Made by a program: the position numbers and the translations under genes | From: Ohtaekwangia kribbensis | GTDB lineage: Bacteria; Bacteroidota; Bacteroidia; Cytophagales; Cyclobacteriaceae | Direction: 5' to 3' | Assembly: GCF_042676245.1 (NCBI RefSeq) | Contig: NZ_JBHTKA010000008.1 | Span: 1 to 64,000, forward strand | DNA: 64,000 bases | Notes under the pieces: generated by a model | The model's input: only the letters and a program-made list of their open reading frames with translations | Databases searched by the model: none | Told to the model about the DNA's origin: nothing | Shown here: one piece after another, positions 23,134-34,023 of the stretch | Layout: every line of letters starts with the position of its first letter | Position numbering within the stretch: the first letter of the stretch is position 1

Positions 23134-23730
23134 CTAAAAAACTATGTTGGATACATCAATCTCATCTCCGTCAAATTCAAACATGGCGTTGATGAGTTTA
23201 AAAGACTGAAACGTACGGATGTCCTCCAACCGGATATCATCTTCCTGAATAATATTCTGATCCAGCAACTTCTGCCGCTGCGTACCTTTCAACAAAGCAG
23301 ACCATGGTGTAACCCAGTGATTATTTTTTCTGAACACAATGTTCGAGTACGATGAGTCGGTAACAAACCCACGTCTTACAATCAGTATGTCATCACAATC
23401 CTTACGAAGCTCATACAACCGGTTTATCAGTTTCCGGTCGGTATACTTGAATTCGTAATGGATTCGATCGTGCTCTACCACACGCAGACTTTGTATCTTT
23501 TTATATTGATACGGTTGAAATTCGATTTCACGCGAAGTATCATCGTATACAATGCGGCATTTAAAAAGCCCCTGAGTCGGAACGTCTACTTTCGAAAGGA
23601 GTACTTCCAGATCAACATGATCGTGAACGCCACAAAGTGATTTCAACGAACGATTCATGCGCTGCTCATGATGCGATAGGTTGTAAAATGTTCCGTCCAA
23701 TAATTTTATTGATTCAATCAACAGGGACAT
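23134..23730 (-). CDS. pabC: aminotransferase class IV, likely 4-amino-4-deoxychorismate lyase
   Basis: A 198-residue PLP enzyme of fold type IV. In this context it should split aminodeoxychorismate into p-aminobenzoate and pyruvate for folate. The PLP lysine is probably the Lys in YTDRKLINRLYELR; the following VTDSSYSNIVF matches the family motif near the cofactor phosphate. It is shorter than the typical 270 residues but other Bacteroidota copies are also short. Its start overlaps the end of pabB by 17 bases, which points to translational coupling and supports the pabC role over a branched-chain aminotransferase. Confidence 0.82.
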   Translation of the reverse strand: MSLLIESIKLLDGTFYNLSHHEQRMNRSLKSLCGVHDHVDLEVLLSKVDVPTQGLFKCRIVYDDTSREIEFQPYQYKKIQSLRVVEHDRIHYEFKYTDRKLINRLYELRKDCDDILIVRRGFVTDSSYSNIVFRKNNHWVTPWSALLKGTQRQKLLDQNIIQEDDIRLEDIRTFQSFKLINAMFEFDGDEIDVSNIVF

Positions 23731-24682
23731 ATACTTTATCTATGGTTTCCTGATACTCTGCCTCCGCTATACTTTGTGTTGTTATTCCACCACCACTCCG
23801 GTAAAAAAATGTGCCGTTCTTTTTTTCAATGAAACGAATCATTACTCCACAATCCAGGTCTTCGCCATCGAAATATCCCACAACACCCGTATAATATCCG
23901 CGCTTCTCCTGCTCGGCTTGCTGTATAATTTCTACCGTTTTAGTTTTGGGAGCTCCGCTGATGGAACCTGCCGGAAGTAACTTTACGAGTATATCACCCA
24001 ACGTTGATCGGTAATCGTCTGGCAGATCACCAACAATTTCAGAGCTCACCTGCAACAAGTTCTTGTTACTGGTTTTTATTTCTTCAATATAGCGAAAACG
24101 ATTTACGTTTACATGCATGGCTACCTGACTGAGATCATTCCGGATCAAATCCACAATGGTTGTATGTTCTGCTTCTTCTTTTCGGTTACTCAGAATTACT
24201 TCGTGGGCGTTCGGATACGAGGCGTCAATAGTGCCCTTCATCGGGTACGAAAAAATTTTCTTCCCTTTTACCTGGATAAACGTTTCCGGGGAAAATACCA
24301 GGAGCTCGTCTTTCATCCAGATTTTATACCGGGCCCGACTCTGATAAAATAAATCCTCTAGTGAACTATATAGTGTAATCGGAGTTTTTACAGTAAGGTT
24401 TGTGAGAAATGAATCCCCATACGCCAACCGATCGTATACCAGGTCGAATTTCTTTTTATAGATTTCAAACGAGATTGGAGATATATCGATACGCCCCGAC
24501 ACTTTTCGAGAAGCGGCTGATGTATTCGAGAAGCCATTGATATCATATAGAAGTGTGCTGCTATCAATCTCATCCAGCTTTTTTATGATGGGTTGCTCCA
24601 TTTCGAAATCCACCATAAACAAAAAAGGGACTTTATTCTGTCCCCATGTATTCATTGTATCGATGAACGTTGCTAAAGTCAT
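23714..24682 (-). CDS. pabB: aminodeoxychorismate synthase component I
   Basis: A 322-residue chorismate-utilising enzyme that adds ammonia to chorismate. Conserved blocks are present in order: SYPMKGTID-type segment, EHTTIVDLIRNDLSQVA, PAGSISGAPKTKTVEII and YTGVVGYFDGEDLD, then the terminal FYRSGGGIT. It is shorter than anthranilate synthase component I because the N-terminal tryptophan-binding part is reduced, which fits PabB. No PabA glutaminase is adjacent. It starts 1 base before queE ends and overlaps pabC. Confidence 0.9.
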   Translation of the reverse strand: MTLATFIDTMNTWGQNKVPFLFMVDFEMEQPIIKKLDEIDSSTLLYDINGFSNTSAASRKVSGRIDISPISFEIYKKKFDLVYDRLAYGDSFLTNLTVKTPITLYSSLEDLFYQSRARYKIWMKDELLVFSPETFIQVKGKKIFSYPMKGTIDASYPNAHEVILSNRKEEAEHTTIVDLIRNDLSQVAMHVNVNRFRYIEEIKTSNKNLLQVSSEIVGDLPDDYRSTLGDILVKLLPAGSISGAPKTKTVEIIQQAEQEKRGYYTGVVGYFDGEDLDCGVMIRFIEKKNGTFFYRSGGGITTQSIAEAEYQETIDKVYVPVD

Positions 24683-24683
24683 C

Positions 24684-25310
24684 TTACGGAATATTCATGT
24701 ACTTGTGTACCTGTAACGACACCTGCCATTGCGGATGTGCCTTTACATAATCGATGATCAGCGGCAGCATTTCTTTTTCTTTCGACCACTCCGGTTGAAG
24801 ATATAACTGGCATGACGAACGAACTTTGGATGCAAATCCTTCTGCCCAACTGAAATCACTTTTGTTATATATAATTACTTTGAGCTCATCCGCTTTATCA
24901 AATATAGTCGGATCCGGATTCTTGAATTTCTTGGGAGAGAAGCAAACCCAGTCCCAAGTGCCGGTTAACGGATACACTCCTGATGTCTCAATATGCGTTC
25001 GAACGCCTGTATCTTTTATAGCTTTTGTGAGCGCGGTAAGATCGTACATAACGGGCTCGCCCCCGGTAATAACGGCAATGGGAGTGCCGCTCGCTTTAAC
25101 GCGTGAAGCCATCTCTTTCACATTAACCAACGGATGGGCCAGAGCATCCCACGATTCTTTTACATCACACCAAACACACCCCACATCGCATCCTCCCAAC
25201 CGAAGAAAATACGCAGCCGAGCCCTGATAATACCCTTCGCCCTGAATGGTATAAAAGTCTTCCATTAGAGGAAGTGCTAGCGGTTTCGTTTCGTTTATTG
25301 TTTCCGGCAT
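24684..25310 (-). CDS. queE: 7-carboxy-7-deazaguanine synthase
   Basis: A 208-residue radical SAM enzyme that makes the 7-deazaguanine ring of queuosine from 6-carboxytetrahydropterin. The cluster motif CDVGCVWC has the canonical CxxxCxxC spacing, and GGEPVMYDL is the SAM-binding GGE motif. FYTIQGEGYYQGSAAYFLRLGG is split here as the family N-terminus FYTIQGEGYYQG followed by the cluster loop. It lies between folD and pabB in a folate-associated run; its substrate is the product of QueD, a candidate for which is at 15406-15825. Confidence 0.93.
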   Translation of the reverse strand: MPETINETKPLALPLMEDFYTIQGEGYYQGSAAYFLRLGGCDVGCVWCDVKESWDALAHPLVNVKEMASRVKASGTPIAVITGGEPVMYDLTALTKAIKDTGVRTHIETSGVYPLTGTWDWVCFSPKKFKNPDPTIFDKADELKVIIYNKSDFSWAEGFASKVRSSCQLYLQPEWSKEKEMLPLIIDYVKAHPQWQVSLQVHKYMNIP

Positions 25311-25343
25311 GGGCGTTGGGCATCAGCCCGATGGAAATATATA

Positions 25344-26237
25344 CTATGGATTCTGCAGTTCTGTAGCGCGGAGCGTATTGAACAACAGCGAAGCAATGGT
25401 CATCGGTCCGACTCCACCCGGAACAGGTGTAATATAGGATGCCTTGGGAGCTACTGCCTTAAAATCAACATCGCCTTTTATAGCCCAGCCTTTCGGATAC
25501 TCCGGACCTTCCACGCGTGTTGTACCTATATCTATTACCACAGCGCCTTCTTTTACCATGTCAGCGGTTATCAGACCTGGTTTACCAACAGCAACCAACA
25601 GTATATCGGCTGCGCGTGTAAAGGTTGCCAGGTCTTTGGTGTACTTATGACAAATCGTTACCGTAGCATGTCCTATTTCTGTCAGCATCATACTGAGCGG
25701 AGCTCCGGTTATGCGGCTCGCCCCTACTACTACAGCATGTTTACCTTCTGTTTCAATGTTATACCTGCGCAACAATTCCATTACTCCAAACGGAGTAGCG
25801 GGCATGAGTAAAGGTTTCTTTGAAATTATACTTCCGAAGTTGTGATTGGTAAATCCATCCACATCTTTATCGGAGCGTATTTTTTCTGTTACGCGCTCTA
25901 CGGATATATGTGGAGGTAACGGAAGCTGAACGATGAAGCCATCTACATCATCATCGTTATTAACATGATCGATGTGCTTGAGTAATTTTTCTTCGCTGAT
26001 GGTATCAGCAAAGCGCATCATGGTATAATGAAAGCCAACCGATTTACAGGCCTTTACTTTATTGTCGACATACGTCTGACTGGCACCATCATCGCCTACC
26101 AGAATAATTGCCAAGTGCGGCACTTTCTTGCCTGCCTCTTTGCGTTCGGCTACTTTCTGTGCAATTTCATTTTTGATGTCGATCGCTACCTTCTTGCCAT
26201 CAATAAGCGTATAGGATGTCTGTACGGTGTCCTGCAT
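25344..26237 (-). CDS. folD: methylenetetrahydrofolate dehydrogenase / cyclohydrolase
   Basis: A 297-residue bifunctional enzyme interconverting methylene-, methenyl- and formyl-tetrahydrofolate. The motif SQTYVDNKVKAC carries the catalytic lysine, VDGFIVQLPLP is the folate site, and VVVGASRITGAP plus the C-terminal PVPGGVGPMT belong to the NADP domain. In most FolD proteins the loop reads GRSxxVGxP; here it is GASRITGAP, a minor variation. It sits 18 bases after lepA. Confidence 0.96.
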   Translation of the reverse strand: MQDTVQTSYTLIDGKKVAIDIKNEIAQKVAERKEAGKKVPHLAIILVGDDGASQTYVDNKVKACKSVGFHYTMMRFADTISEEKLLKHIDHVNNDDDVDGFIVQLPLPPHISVERVTEKIRSDKDVDGFTNHNFGSIISKKPLLMPATPFGVMELLRRYNIETEGKHAVVVGASRITGAPLSMMLTEIGHATVTICHKYTKDLATFTRAADILLVAVGKPGLITADMVKEGAVVIDIGTTRVEGPEYPKGWAIKGDVDFKAVAPKASYITPVPGGVGPMTIASLLFNTLRATELQNP

Positions 26238-26255
26238 TTATACTATATCTGAATA

Positions 26256-28040
<1,785 letters not shown>

Positions 28041-28070
28041 TCCCGTCTGCTCCTCAAAAATTTAGGAATG

Positions 28071-28078
28071 CAAAAGTA
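28071..28078 (-). promoter_or_regulatory. -7 element before lepA
   Basis: TACTTTTG on the minus strand matches TAnnTTTG, about 30 bases before the lepA ATG. The -33 TTG is not clear. Confidence 0.4.
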
Positions 28079-28121
28079 GGAAATTATTGGCGGATTAAAC
28101 TGTAGATCAGGAGGGTTTGGG

Positions 28122-28691
28122 TTATAAATCTGACGTCTTCGGGGTAGATTTTTTAGAAACAGTTTTTTGTATCGGGCACCCTACGCTCTCCGTCTTTTTC
28201 ACAACCGGAGATTGTCCCTCCTGCACGGCTTTGATCGCATCGATCAGATAGTGTTCCGTAACGTGTTGGCGGTATTTACCAAGATCAAAAAACCAGTTGT
28301 CGATGGCACCCTGATAATAAATGTGATTGCGATCGTTGATTAAGAAAACTTCTGGCGTTATGGTGGCGTGATACTTCTTTACCAGTTTATAATCGGCATC
28401 GGTTACAACGGGAAAATTAATTTGATACTCGCTGATAAACTGGTTGATCTCTTCCTGCTTAACGTTTCCGGGAACAACACCTTTTATGGATATTTTGGTG
28501 TGGAAGAGACTATCGATATGTTTTAACTCTCCGATATATTTCTGACTTATCGGACAATCTGTTGCCAGGAAGACAATAGCGGTGAGCGGCTGATCAGCGT
28601 TTATTGCTTTGCTATCCGTGCGCTGAGCCCTCACGTTGTAAGGCATGGCCGCACCGCATAACAAAGCAACAACAACCGCTAAATATTTCAC
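28122..28691 (-). CDS. secreted thioredoxin-fold (redoxin) protein
   Basis: A 189-residue exported protein with a signal peptide (MKYLAVVVALLCGAAMPYNVRAQ). The thioredoxin-like fold is suggested by IVFLATDCPISQKYIGEL at about 45-62, where a single cysteine stands at the position of the CxxC motif, and by TPEVFLINDRNHIYYQGAID with the cis-proline. A second short cysteine segment, VGCPIQK, lies near residue 170. So the two cysteines are far apart in sequence and could act as peroxidatic and resolving residues, or bind a cofactor. The substrate is unknown. It lies between the IscA-type gene and lepA. Confidence 0.7.
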   Translation of the reverse strand: MKYLAVVVALLCGAAMPYNVRAQRTDSKAINADQPLTAIVFLATDCPISQKYIGELKHIDSLFHTKISIKGVVPGNVKQEEINQFISEYQINFPVVTDADYKLVKKYHATITPEVFLINDRNHIYYQGAIDNWFFDLGKYRQHVTEHYLIDAIKAVQEGQSPVVKKTESVGCPIQKTVSKKSTPKTSDL

Positions 28692-28716
28692 GAATTATAG
28701 TTTAAGCGTTTGAATG

Positions 28717-29043
28717 CTATACGGCAAAACTTTCACCACATCCGCAGGTACGGCTTGCATTTGGGTTGATGAATTGAAATCCTTTACCATTTAAGCCATC
28801 GGTAAAATCAAGCGTAGTGCCCAGCAGGTATAGCAGGCTTTTTTTGTCCACAAGAATTTTGATGCCCTTGTCTTCAAAAACCTGATCTGCAGGATTTATC
28901 TGATCATCAAACCCTAGGTCGTACATCAAACCTGAACATCCACCACCTTTCACAGAAACACGAACGTTATGGTTATCTGTTCTGCCTTCTTCTGTGCGAA
29001 GCGCCACCAGTCTGGCTTTAGCTTTATCTGTTACCTGTATCAT
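28717..29043 (-). CDS. iron-sulfur cluster carrier protein, IscA/ErpA/SufA family
   Basis: A 108-residue A-type carrier. The three conserved cysteines are visible: one in GGGCSGLMY and two in the C-terminal CGCGESF. The fold and length are standard. It may be the first gene of the run continuing to the redoxin and lepA. Bacteroidota usually have one or two such carriers, and the precise name cannot be fixed without a tree. QueE, a 4Fe-4S enzyme, lies downstream in the same strand run. Confidence 0.93.
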   Translation of the reverse strand: MIQVTDKAKARLVALRTEEGRTDNHNVRVSVKGGGCSGLMYDLGFDDQINPADQVFEDKGIKILVDKKSLLYLLGTTLDFTDGLNGKGFQFINPNASRTCGCGESFAV

Positions 29044-29214
29044 TTCGAAATAGGATTTAAGTATTTGTTATTAAACGCGTGATCGTTCCTTTACCAACAA
29101 TCACAAAATGCCGAAAATATGTCCATTTAAAGCGGCTATTCCCTTAAAGTTTCAAAGGCTAAACTTCCGATTGTGGCAAAAAGTTTCTTCTTTGAAACTA
29201 CAAAGGTAACAATT

Positions 29215-29631
29215 ATGGAAAAACTGGAGCACATTGGCGTAGCCGTTAAAAACATTGAACAAGCCAACAAGTTATTTGCAGCCCTGCTGGGCCGCGAACA
29301 CTACAAAATTGAAGAAGTTGCCTCGGAAGGCGTGCGAACTTCTTTCTTTGAACTTTCGGGCGTAAAAATCGAATTGCTGGAAGCCACGCGCGAAGATTCG
29401 CCCATTGCAAAATTTATTGAAAAGCGCGGGGAAGGAATTCATCATCTGGCATTTGAAGTGAAAAATATTGAAGAGGGAATTAAAAACTATCAGGCCAAAG
29501 GTTTCGAACTAATCAACCCCGTGCCGAAAAAAGGTGCTGACAACAAACGGATTTGTTTCCTCCATCCCAAGTCCACACAGGGAGTACTCGTGGAATTATG
29601 CGAGGAAATCAAAGACGCTTCCACTAAATAA
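29215..29631 (+). CDS. mce: methylmalonyl-CoA epimerase
   Basis: A 138-residue glyoxalase-fold enzyme interconverting (R)- and (S)-methylmalonyl-CoA. I start it at the ATG at 29215 (MEKLEHIGVAVKN), since an upstream in-frame start would add 14 residues absent from the family. The metal ligands are His in LEHIGVAV, His in GIHHLAFEV and Glu in GVLVELCE. It is part of the propionyl-CoA/methylmalonyl route. It is divergent from the IscA gene. The mutase and carboxylase genes are not in this window. Confidence 0.93.
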   Translation: MEKLEHIGVAVKNIEQANKLFAALLGREHYKIEEVASEGVRTSFFELSGVKIELLEATREDSPIAKFIEKRGEGIHHLAFEVKNIEEGIKNYQAKGFELINPVPKKGADNKRICFLHPKSTQGVLVELCEEIKDASTK

Positions 29632-29672
29632 AATCATTCTTTGCGACAGCCCGTGATATTCGGGCATAATCT

Positions 29673-29680
29673 TACTTTTG
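29673..29680 (+). promoter_or_regulatory. -7 element before thiL
   Basis: TACTTTTG matches TAnnTTTG, 49 bases before the ATG. A TTG exists but 29 bases upstream, longer than usual. Confidence 0.4.
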
Positions 29681-29729
29681 CAGCATAAAGGAATGCCTGT
29701 ACGCAGAAGGGATTTCTTTTTTATAAAGT

Positions 29730-30776
29730 ATGAGCGAATCAAGATCAGAAATAAGTCAACTCGGTGAGTTCGGTCTCATCGATCGTATCAGTAAAAATTT
29801 TACACTTCAAAACAGATCGTCTGTTAAAGGCATTGGTGATGATGCTGCTGTGATCGATGCTGGTGATGATTACCTGTTGATCTCAACCGATATGCTCGTG
29901 GAAGGAATTCACTTCGACCTGGCATATATGCCGCTGCAACACCTGGGCTATAAATCTGTAGCGGTAAATGTATCGGATATAGCTGCAATGAATGGCAAAG
30001 CTGAACAGATCACAGTGAGTATCGCACTCACCAATCGTTTCTCGGTTGAAGCCATTGATGCACTCTATCAAGGTATAAAAGCTGCATGCGATAACTATAA
30101 AGTTGATTTGGTAGGCGGAGACACTACATCCTCTGTTTCCGGCCTGGTAATTTCAATCAGTGTTACTGGTCGTGTTAAGAAAGATCAGGTGGTATATAGA
30201 AGTGGCGCCAAGCCGAATGATATAGTTTGTGTAACGGGCGATCTGGGTGCTGCCTTTATGGGACTGCAAGTGTTGGTGCGCGAAAAAGAAGTATATGAAG
30301 CAGATCCCAGCATGCAACCCGATCTTGAAAAATTTGAATACCTGGTGAGTCGCCAGTTAAAACCGGAAGCACGCACTGAAATTATCTATGACCTGGAAGA
30401 GCGTGGCGTAAAACCAACTTCGATGATCGATGTATCAGATGGTCTTGCCTCAGAGCTTCTTCACATTGTTAAAAACTCCGGTGCCGGTATAAGAATCTTC
30501 GAAGATAAAGTGCCGATTGATCAACTCACATTCGAAACAGCCATCGAATTTAAACTTGATCCCATCACGTGCGCATTGAATGGTGGCGAAGACTATGAAT
30601 TACTTTTCACAATCGATCAAAACGATTACGAAAAATTAAAGAACCATCCTGATATCCATAGCATCGGGTATATGCACGATAAAAAAGATCAGAATGTAAT
30701 GATCAGCAAACAAGGTACCGTAGTGCCATTACGTGCGCAGGGGTGGAATCACTTCACAAGTAATCCGCAGACTTAA
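29730..30776 (+). CDS. thiL: thiamine-monophosphate kinase
   Basis: A 348-residue kinase converting thiamine monophosphate to the active diphosphate. Family segments are clear: GIGDDAAVID at the N-terminus, the STDMLVEGIHF metal site, VNVSDIAAMNG, GGDTTSS, VTGDLGAAFMGL, and DVSDGLASELLHI with GGEDYELLFT near the end. It converges on the next gene, their stop codons overlapping by 4 bases. No TPP riboswitch is visible before it. Confidence 0.95.
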   Translation: MSESRSEISQLGEFGLIDRISKNFTLQNRSSVKGIGDDAAVIDAGDDYLLISTDMLVEGIHFDLAYMPLQHLGYKSVAVNVSDIAAMNGKAEQITVSIALTNRFSVEAIDALYQGIKAACDNYKVDLVGGDTTSSVSGLVISISVTGRVKKDQVVYRSGAKPNDIVCVTGDLGAAFMGLQVLVREKEVYEADPSMQPDLEKFEYLVSRQLKPEARTEIIYDLEERGVKPTSMIDVSDGLASELLHIVKNSGAGIRIFEDKVPIDQLTFETAIEFKLDPITCALNGGEDYELLFTIDQNDYEKLKNHPDIHSIGYMHDKKDQNVMISKQGTVVPLRAQGWNHFTSNPQT

Positions 30777-31138
30777 TCTTCCGGATACGGTATAAATAAG
30801 AAGTTGGTGAATTCTTTGTCTACAACAAATAGACAGCAGAATTCATCAGGATTTCTATAGGCCTCCTGAAACGATTCCACTTTGTCTTTTTCAACAATAC
30901 CACGCTGCAAAAATTCATCAAGGAACGAAGCAAAGTAATTCCAGTCGGTACCGTTTTGTATCTGATCAAAAAGTAATTGTCCTATAGGTTGCGCTTCCTT
31001 GCAGATAGGAAAGATCGGGTAATCAAAACCTGCTTTGCGTATCTGGTAAGAAGCCTCACGCAACGCATCGGCCACACGTACAAAGTCCTGCGAAATAGTT
31101 CCCAGATATTTACCACTCAGCTCCGGATCGTTATGCAT
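30773..31138 (-). CDS. conserved hypothetical protein
   Basis: A 121-residue acidic soluble protein that I do not recognise. It has no signal peptide or membrane segment. The sequence reads as a compact alpha/beta domain ending in a hydrophobic strand (FCCLFVVDKEFTNFLFIPYPED). It lies 50 bases after the AcpH-like gene on the same strand and overlaps the end of thiL by 4 bases. Codon use is like its neighbours, so it looks like a real resident gene. Confidence 0.7.
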   Translation of the reverse strand: MHNDPELSGKYLGTISQDFVRVADALREASYQIRKAGFDYPIFPICKEAQPIGQLLFDQIQNGTDWNYFASFLDEFLQRGIVEKDKVESFQEAYRNPDEFCCLFVVDKEFTNFLFIPYPED

Positions 31139-31188
31139 AGTTGTTTTGAAATTAGAGGCGCTAAAATAATAACGGTTACGGCTTCGGT

Positions 31189-31776
31189 TCAGTAACTCTT
31201 CAAAAAATTCTCGGCATGTAGTTTAAGTTCCGGGAAGAACAATTCAAACTCCGCTTTAAACTCATTGAAGTATTTCTGCAGATCGTTCGCAGCTTCATCC
31301 ATGCGTGATTCATACGGAGTTCTTCGCGACATACCCGTCAACGCCCGGTTAATACCTTCTATACGTGCATAGTGTACCAGCCAGTTACCGCGAATCATAT
31401 AGGGCAACATACGCTTTACACCCTCGGGCAACATGGCATCATGAGCTTCAATGGTTGTGTAGGCGTACTCGGCATAGTCCGGAAGTAATTGATCATGATA
31501 CTGATCCCAGTACCTGGCCAGGTAGTGATCATAAAAAACATCTACAATAACACCAGCATAATGACGATAGGTAGGACGCAACCGGTCTTTACTCTGTTTA
31601 ACAACGGCATGCTTATCGGTAAACTCGTCAATAGCGCGGTGAAGCTCTATACCTTTAACAATCGATGCATTGAATTGCTGAAGCAGGCTTCTGCCTTTCA
31701 CAAAATCGCCAATGAAATTACCTACCATAACTTCAGGGTCGCCACCAGACAAATAAAGATGTGCAAGAAAGTTCAT
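31189..31776 (-). CDS. acyl carrier protein phosphodiesterase-like protein
   Basis: A 195-residue HD-like protein of the AcpH family, which removes phosphopantetheine from acyl carrier protein. The family start MNFLAHLYLSG and the segment VGNFIGDFVKG are clear, as are the later GIELHRAIDEFTDKH and YRHYAGVIVDVFYDHYLA metal-binding regions. Biochemical proof exists for the E. coli member; in Bacteroidota the function is by homology. Confidence 0.85.
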   Translation of the reverse strand: MNFLAHLYLSGGDPEVMVGNFIGDFVKGRSLLQQFNASIVKGIELHRAIDEFTDKHAVVKQSKDRLRPTYRHYAGVIVDVFYDHYLARYWDQYHDQLLPDYAEYAYTTIEAHDAMLPEGVKRMLPYMIRGNWLVHYARIEGINRALTGMSRRTPYESRMDEAANDLQKYFNEFKAEFELFFPELKLHAENFLKSY

Positions 31777-31893
31777 TGCCTATAAAGGTATTGGTATTTA
31801 TATTAAGTTTAAGATGATTTATTTAATGCATGATACAACGGTGTATGAGTGCAAACTAAATATCAGATTTTTTGATTAACCATTATTCCCCCA

Positions 31894-32298
31894 ATGGCCG
31901 TACTAAACCAAATGAAATTACTGATCAGCCTGGCGCAGATCGATGGCAAGGTTGCCGAACGTGAACAATACTATATCATTAACATTGGCCGGGCAAACGG
32001 TTTTTACCCAGACGAAGTCAAACCGCTGTTCGATCAGCAACACAAACTAACTATACCGGAGAACCTTACTGCCGATCAGAAATTTAACTATATAGTCAGC
32101 CTCGTACAGTTGATGAAGATTGATGAGCGGATGTATAAAGAAGAGATCATGTTTTGCTCAAAGATTGCCGTGAACCTGGGCTACGATCAGGAAGTGATGT
32201 TCGATCTGTTGCTGCATGTAAAGGCCGGAGACATGAGCGAATCAGAATTGAAAGAGCTTAGAAGTATAACCGATAAATATTTGTTAAGACAATCCTGA
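31894..32298 (+). CDS. TerB-like helical protein
   Basis: A 134-residue all-helical protein. The pattern ISLAQIDGKVAEREQYYI followed by a second block with LMKIDERMYKEEIMFC resembles the two acidic repeats of TerB-fold domains, where the Asp residues bind metal. The family appears in stress and envelope-related proteins but this small form is uncharacterised. It precedes a secreted amidohydrolase by 24 bases, on the same strand. Confidence 0.6.
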   Translation: MAVLNQMKLLISLAQIDGKVAEREQYYIINIGRANGFYPDEVKPLFDQQHKLTIPENLTADQKFNYIVSLVQLMKIDERMYKEEIMFCSKIAVNLGYDQEVMFDLLLHVKAGDMSESELKELRSITDKYLLRQS

Positions 32299-32322
32299 AC
32301 CTCAAACCCAACCTCATTAACC

Positions 32323-33600
32323 ATGAAAAAGCTTTGTATCATTTTATATGCAGTATGTATAGTCTTTAGCGCTGCCGCACAACGAACTGTTATTCATTGT
32401 GGCAACCTGATTGACGGAAAAGCAAATGATGTGCAGCCGCAGATGACGATCGTTGTAGAAGGCAACAAGATCATTTCCATTGAAAAAGGATTTACCAAAC
32501 CCGGCAGTTCCGACAAACTCATTGACCTTAGCAAGAAAACAGTACTACCGGGACTGGTTGATATGCACGTGCATCTGGAAGGAGAAACCAATAAAGATCA
32601 AAACCTGCAACGCTTTACCTTGAATGATGCAGATATAGCTTTTCGCTCCACGGTATTTGCAAAGAAAACTCTACTCGCAGGTTTCACCACGGTGCGCGAC
32701 CTCGGTGGCTCAGGAGTAAATATAGCATTGCGCAATGCGATCAACCAGGGATTGGTAGTGGGGCCTAGAATTTTTACAGCCGGAAAATCTATAGCAACTA
32801 CCGGTGGCCATGCTGACCCAACAAACGGTTATCGTAAAGATCTGATGGGTGACCCCGGACCAAAAGAAGGCGTAGTAAATGGTGTTGAAGATGCAAGACA
32901 AGCTGTGAGACAACGCTATAAAGATGGCTCTGACATGATCAAGATCACGGCAACGGGTGGTGTACTGAGTATTGCTAAAGATGGCAGCAATCCACAATTC
33001 ACGGGTGAAGAGTTAAAAGCCATTATCGAAACTGCGAAAGACTATAACATGCATACTGCTGCCCATGCGCATGGTGCTGAAGGTATGAAGCGTGCCGTAC
33101 TGGCAGGTATAACAACCATAGAACACGGCACAAAAATGACCGATGAGATCATGGACCTGATGATACAAAAAGGAACATACTTCGTGCCCACTATATCTGC
33201 TGGTAAATTTGTTGCTGAACAGGCAAAGGTTCCCGGCTATTATCATCCTCTGGTTGTCCCAAAAGCATTGGAGATTGGTCCGCAAATACAACAAACTTTC
33301 GCTAAGGCATACAAACGTGGTGTGAAGATAGCTTTCGGTACAGACGCTGGAGTATTTCCGCATGGTGATAACGGAAAAGAATTTACCTATATGGTGGAAG
33401 CTGGTATGCCTGCTATGGAAGCTATAAAATCCGCAACCATTGTGCCAGCCGGTATACTGGGTATATCTGATAAGATCGGAACATTAGAAACAGGAAAGTT
33501 TGCTGATATAGTAGCCACCGATGAAAATCCATTGAAGAACATCAAGACGATGGAGAAGGTAAGTTTTGTGATGAGGGAAGGCGTTGTATATAAACCTTAA
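32323..33600 (+). CDS. secreted amidohydrolase (imidazolonepropionase/prolidase-like)
   Basis: A 425-residue metal hydrolase of the amidohydrolase superfamily. An N-terminal signal peptide (MKKLCIILYAVCIVFSAAAQ) exports it. The metal ligands are in GLVDMHVHLEG, the probable carboxylated Lys is in DMIKITATGG, and further His residues are in AAHAHG and TIEHGTKM, with the Asp in FGTDAGVFPHG. Members hydrolyse dipeptides such as Xaa-Pro, or cyclic amides. The substrate is not determinable here. It is convergent with the RidA gene and ends 1 base from it. Confidence 0.87.
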   Translation: MKKLCIILYAVCIVFSAAAQRTVIHCGNLIDGKANDVQPQMTIVVEGNKIISIEKGFTKPGSSDKLIDLSKKTVLPGLVDMHVHLEGETNKDQNLQRFTLNDADIAFRSTVFAKKTLLAGFTTVRDLGGSGVNIALRNAINQGLVVGPRIFTAGKSIATTGGHADPTNGYRKDLMGDPGPKEGVVNGVEDARQAVRQRYKDGSDMIKITATGGVLSIAKDGSNPQFTGEELKAIIETAKDYNMHTAAHAHGAEGMKRAVLAGITTIEHGTKMTDEIMDLMIQKGTYFVPTISAGKFVAEQAKVPGYYHPLVVPKALEIGPQIQQTFAKAYKRGVKIAFGTDAGVFPHGDNGKEFTYMVEAGMPAMEAIKSATIVPAGILGISDKIGTLETGKFADIVATDENPLKNIKTMEKVSFVMREGVVYKP

Positions 33601-34017
33601 TCAGTCAACCGTAGCAATACATTTCAGCTCAATAGCGATGGGGGTAGGCAATGCGTTTACCTCCACCGTTGTGCGACACGGTTGATTCTCTTTAAAATAC
33701 GAAGCGTATATTCTATTAAAGACGGGAAAATCTTTTTTCATATTGGTGAGAAATACCGTTATATCCACCAGGTTCTCCCAACGCGAGCCAGACGATTCCA
33801 GGATCAACTTTACGTTTTCAAAAACAGCGTGACATTGTTCTTCGATGTTATAGCTTGCTATATTTCCCCCATCATCCAATGTAACGCCCGGTATATCTTT
33901 CGATCCTTTCTTACGGGGCCCTACTCCGGAGAGAAAAAGCAGGTTGCCTACTTTCTTCGCGTGCGGGTATGCACCTACGGGCTCGGGGGCTTTATCGCTA
34001 TGTATACTGTCTTGCAT
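33601..34017 (-). CDS. RidA family enamine/imine deaminase
   Basis: A 138-residue member of the RidA/YjgF family. The key arginine lies in QPCRTTVEV, and the family end IAIELKCIATV is present. RidA proteins remove reactive imines made by PLP enzymes. The N-terminal HSDKAPEPVGAYPHAKKVGN differs a little from housekeeping RidA and resembles the 2-aminomuconate deaminase-type subgroup, so a specific role is possible. It follows the DUF4198 gene by 6 bases and is probably in one operon with it and the peptidase. Confidence 0.9.
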   Translation of the reverse strand: MQDSIHSDKAPEPVGAYPHAKKVGNLLFLSGVGPRKKGSKDIPGVTLDDGGNIASYNIEEQCHAVFENVKLILESSGSRWENLVDITVFLTNMKKDFPVFNRIYASYFKENQPCRTTVEVNALPTPIAIELKCIATVD

Positions 34018-34023
34018 AAGGTT

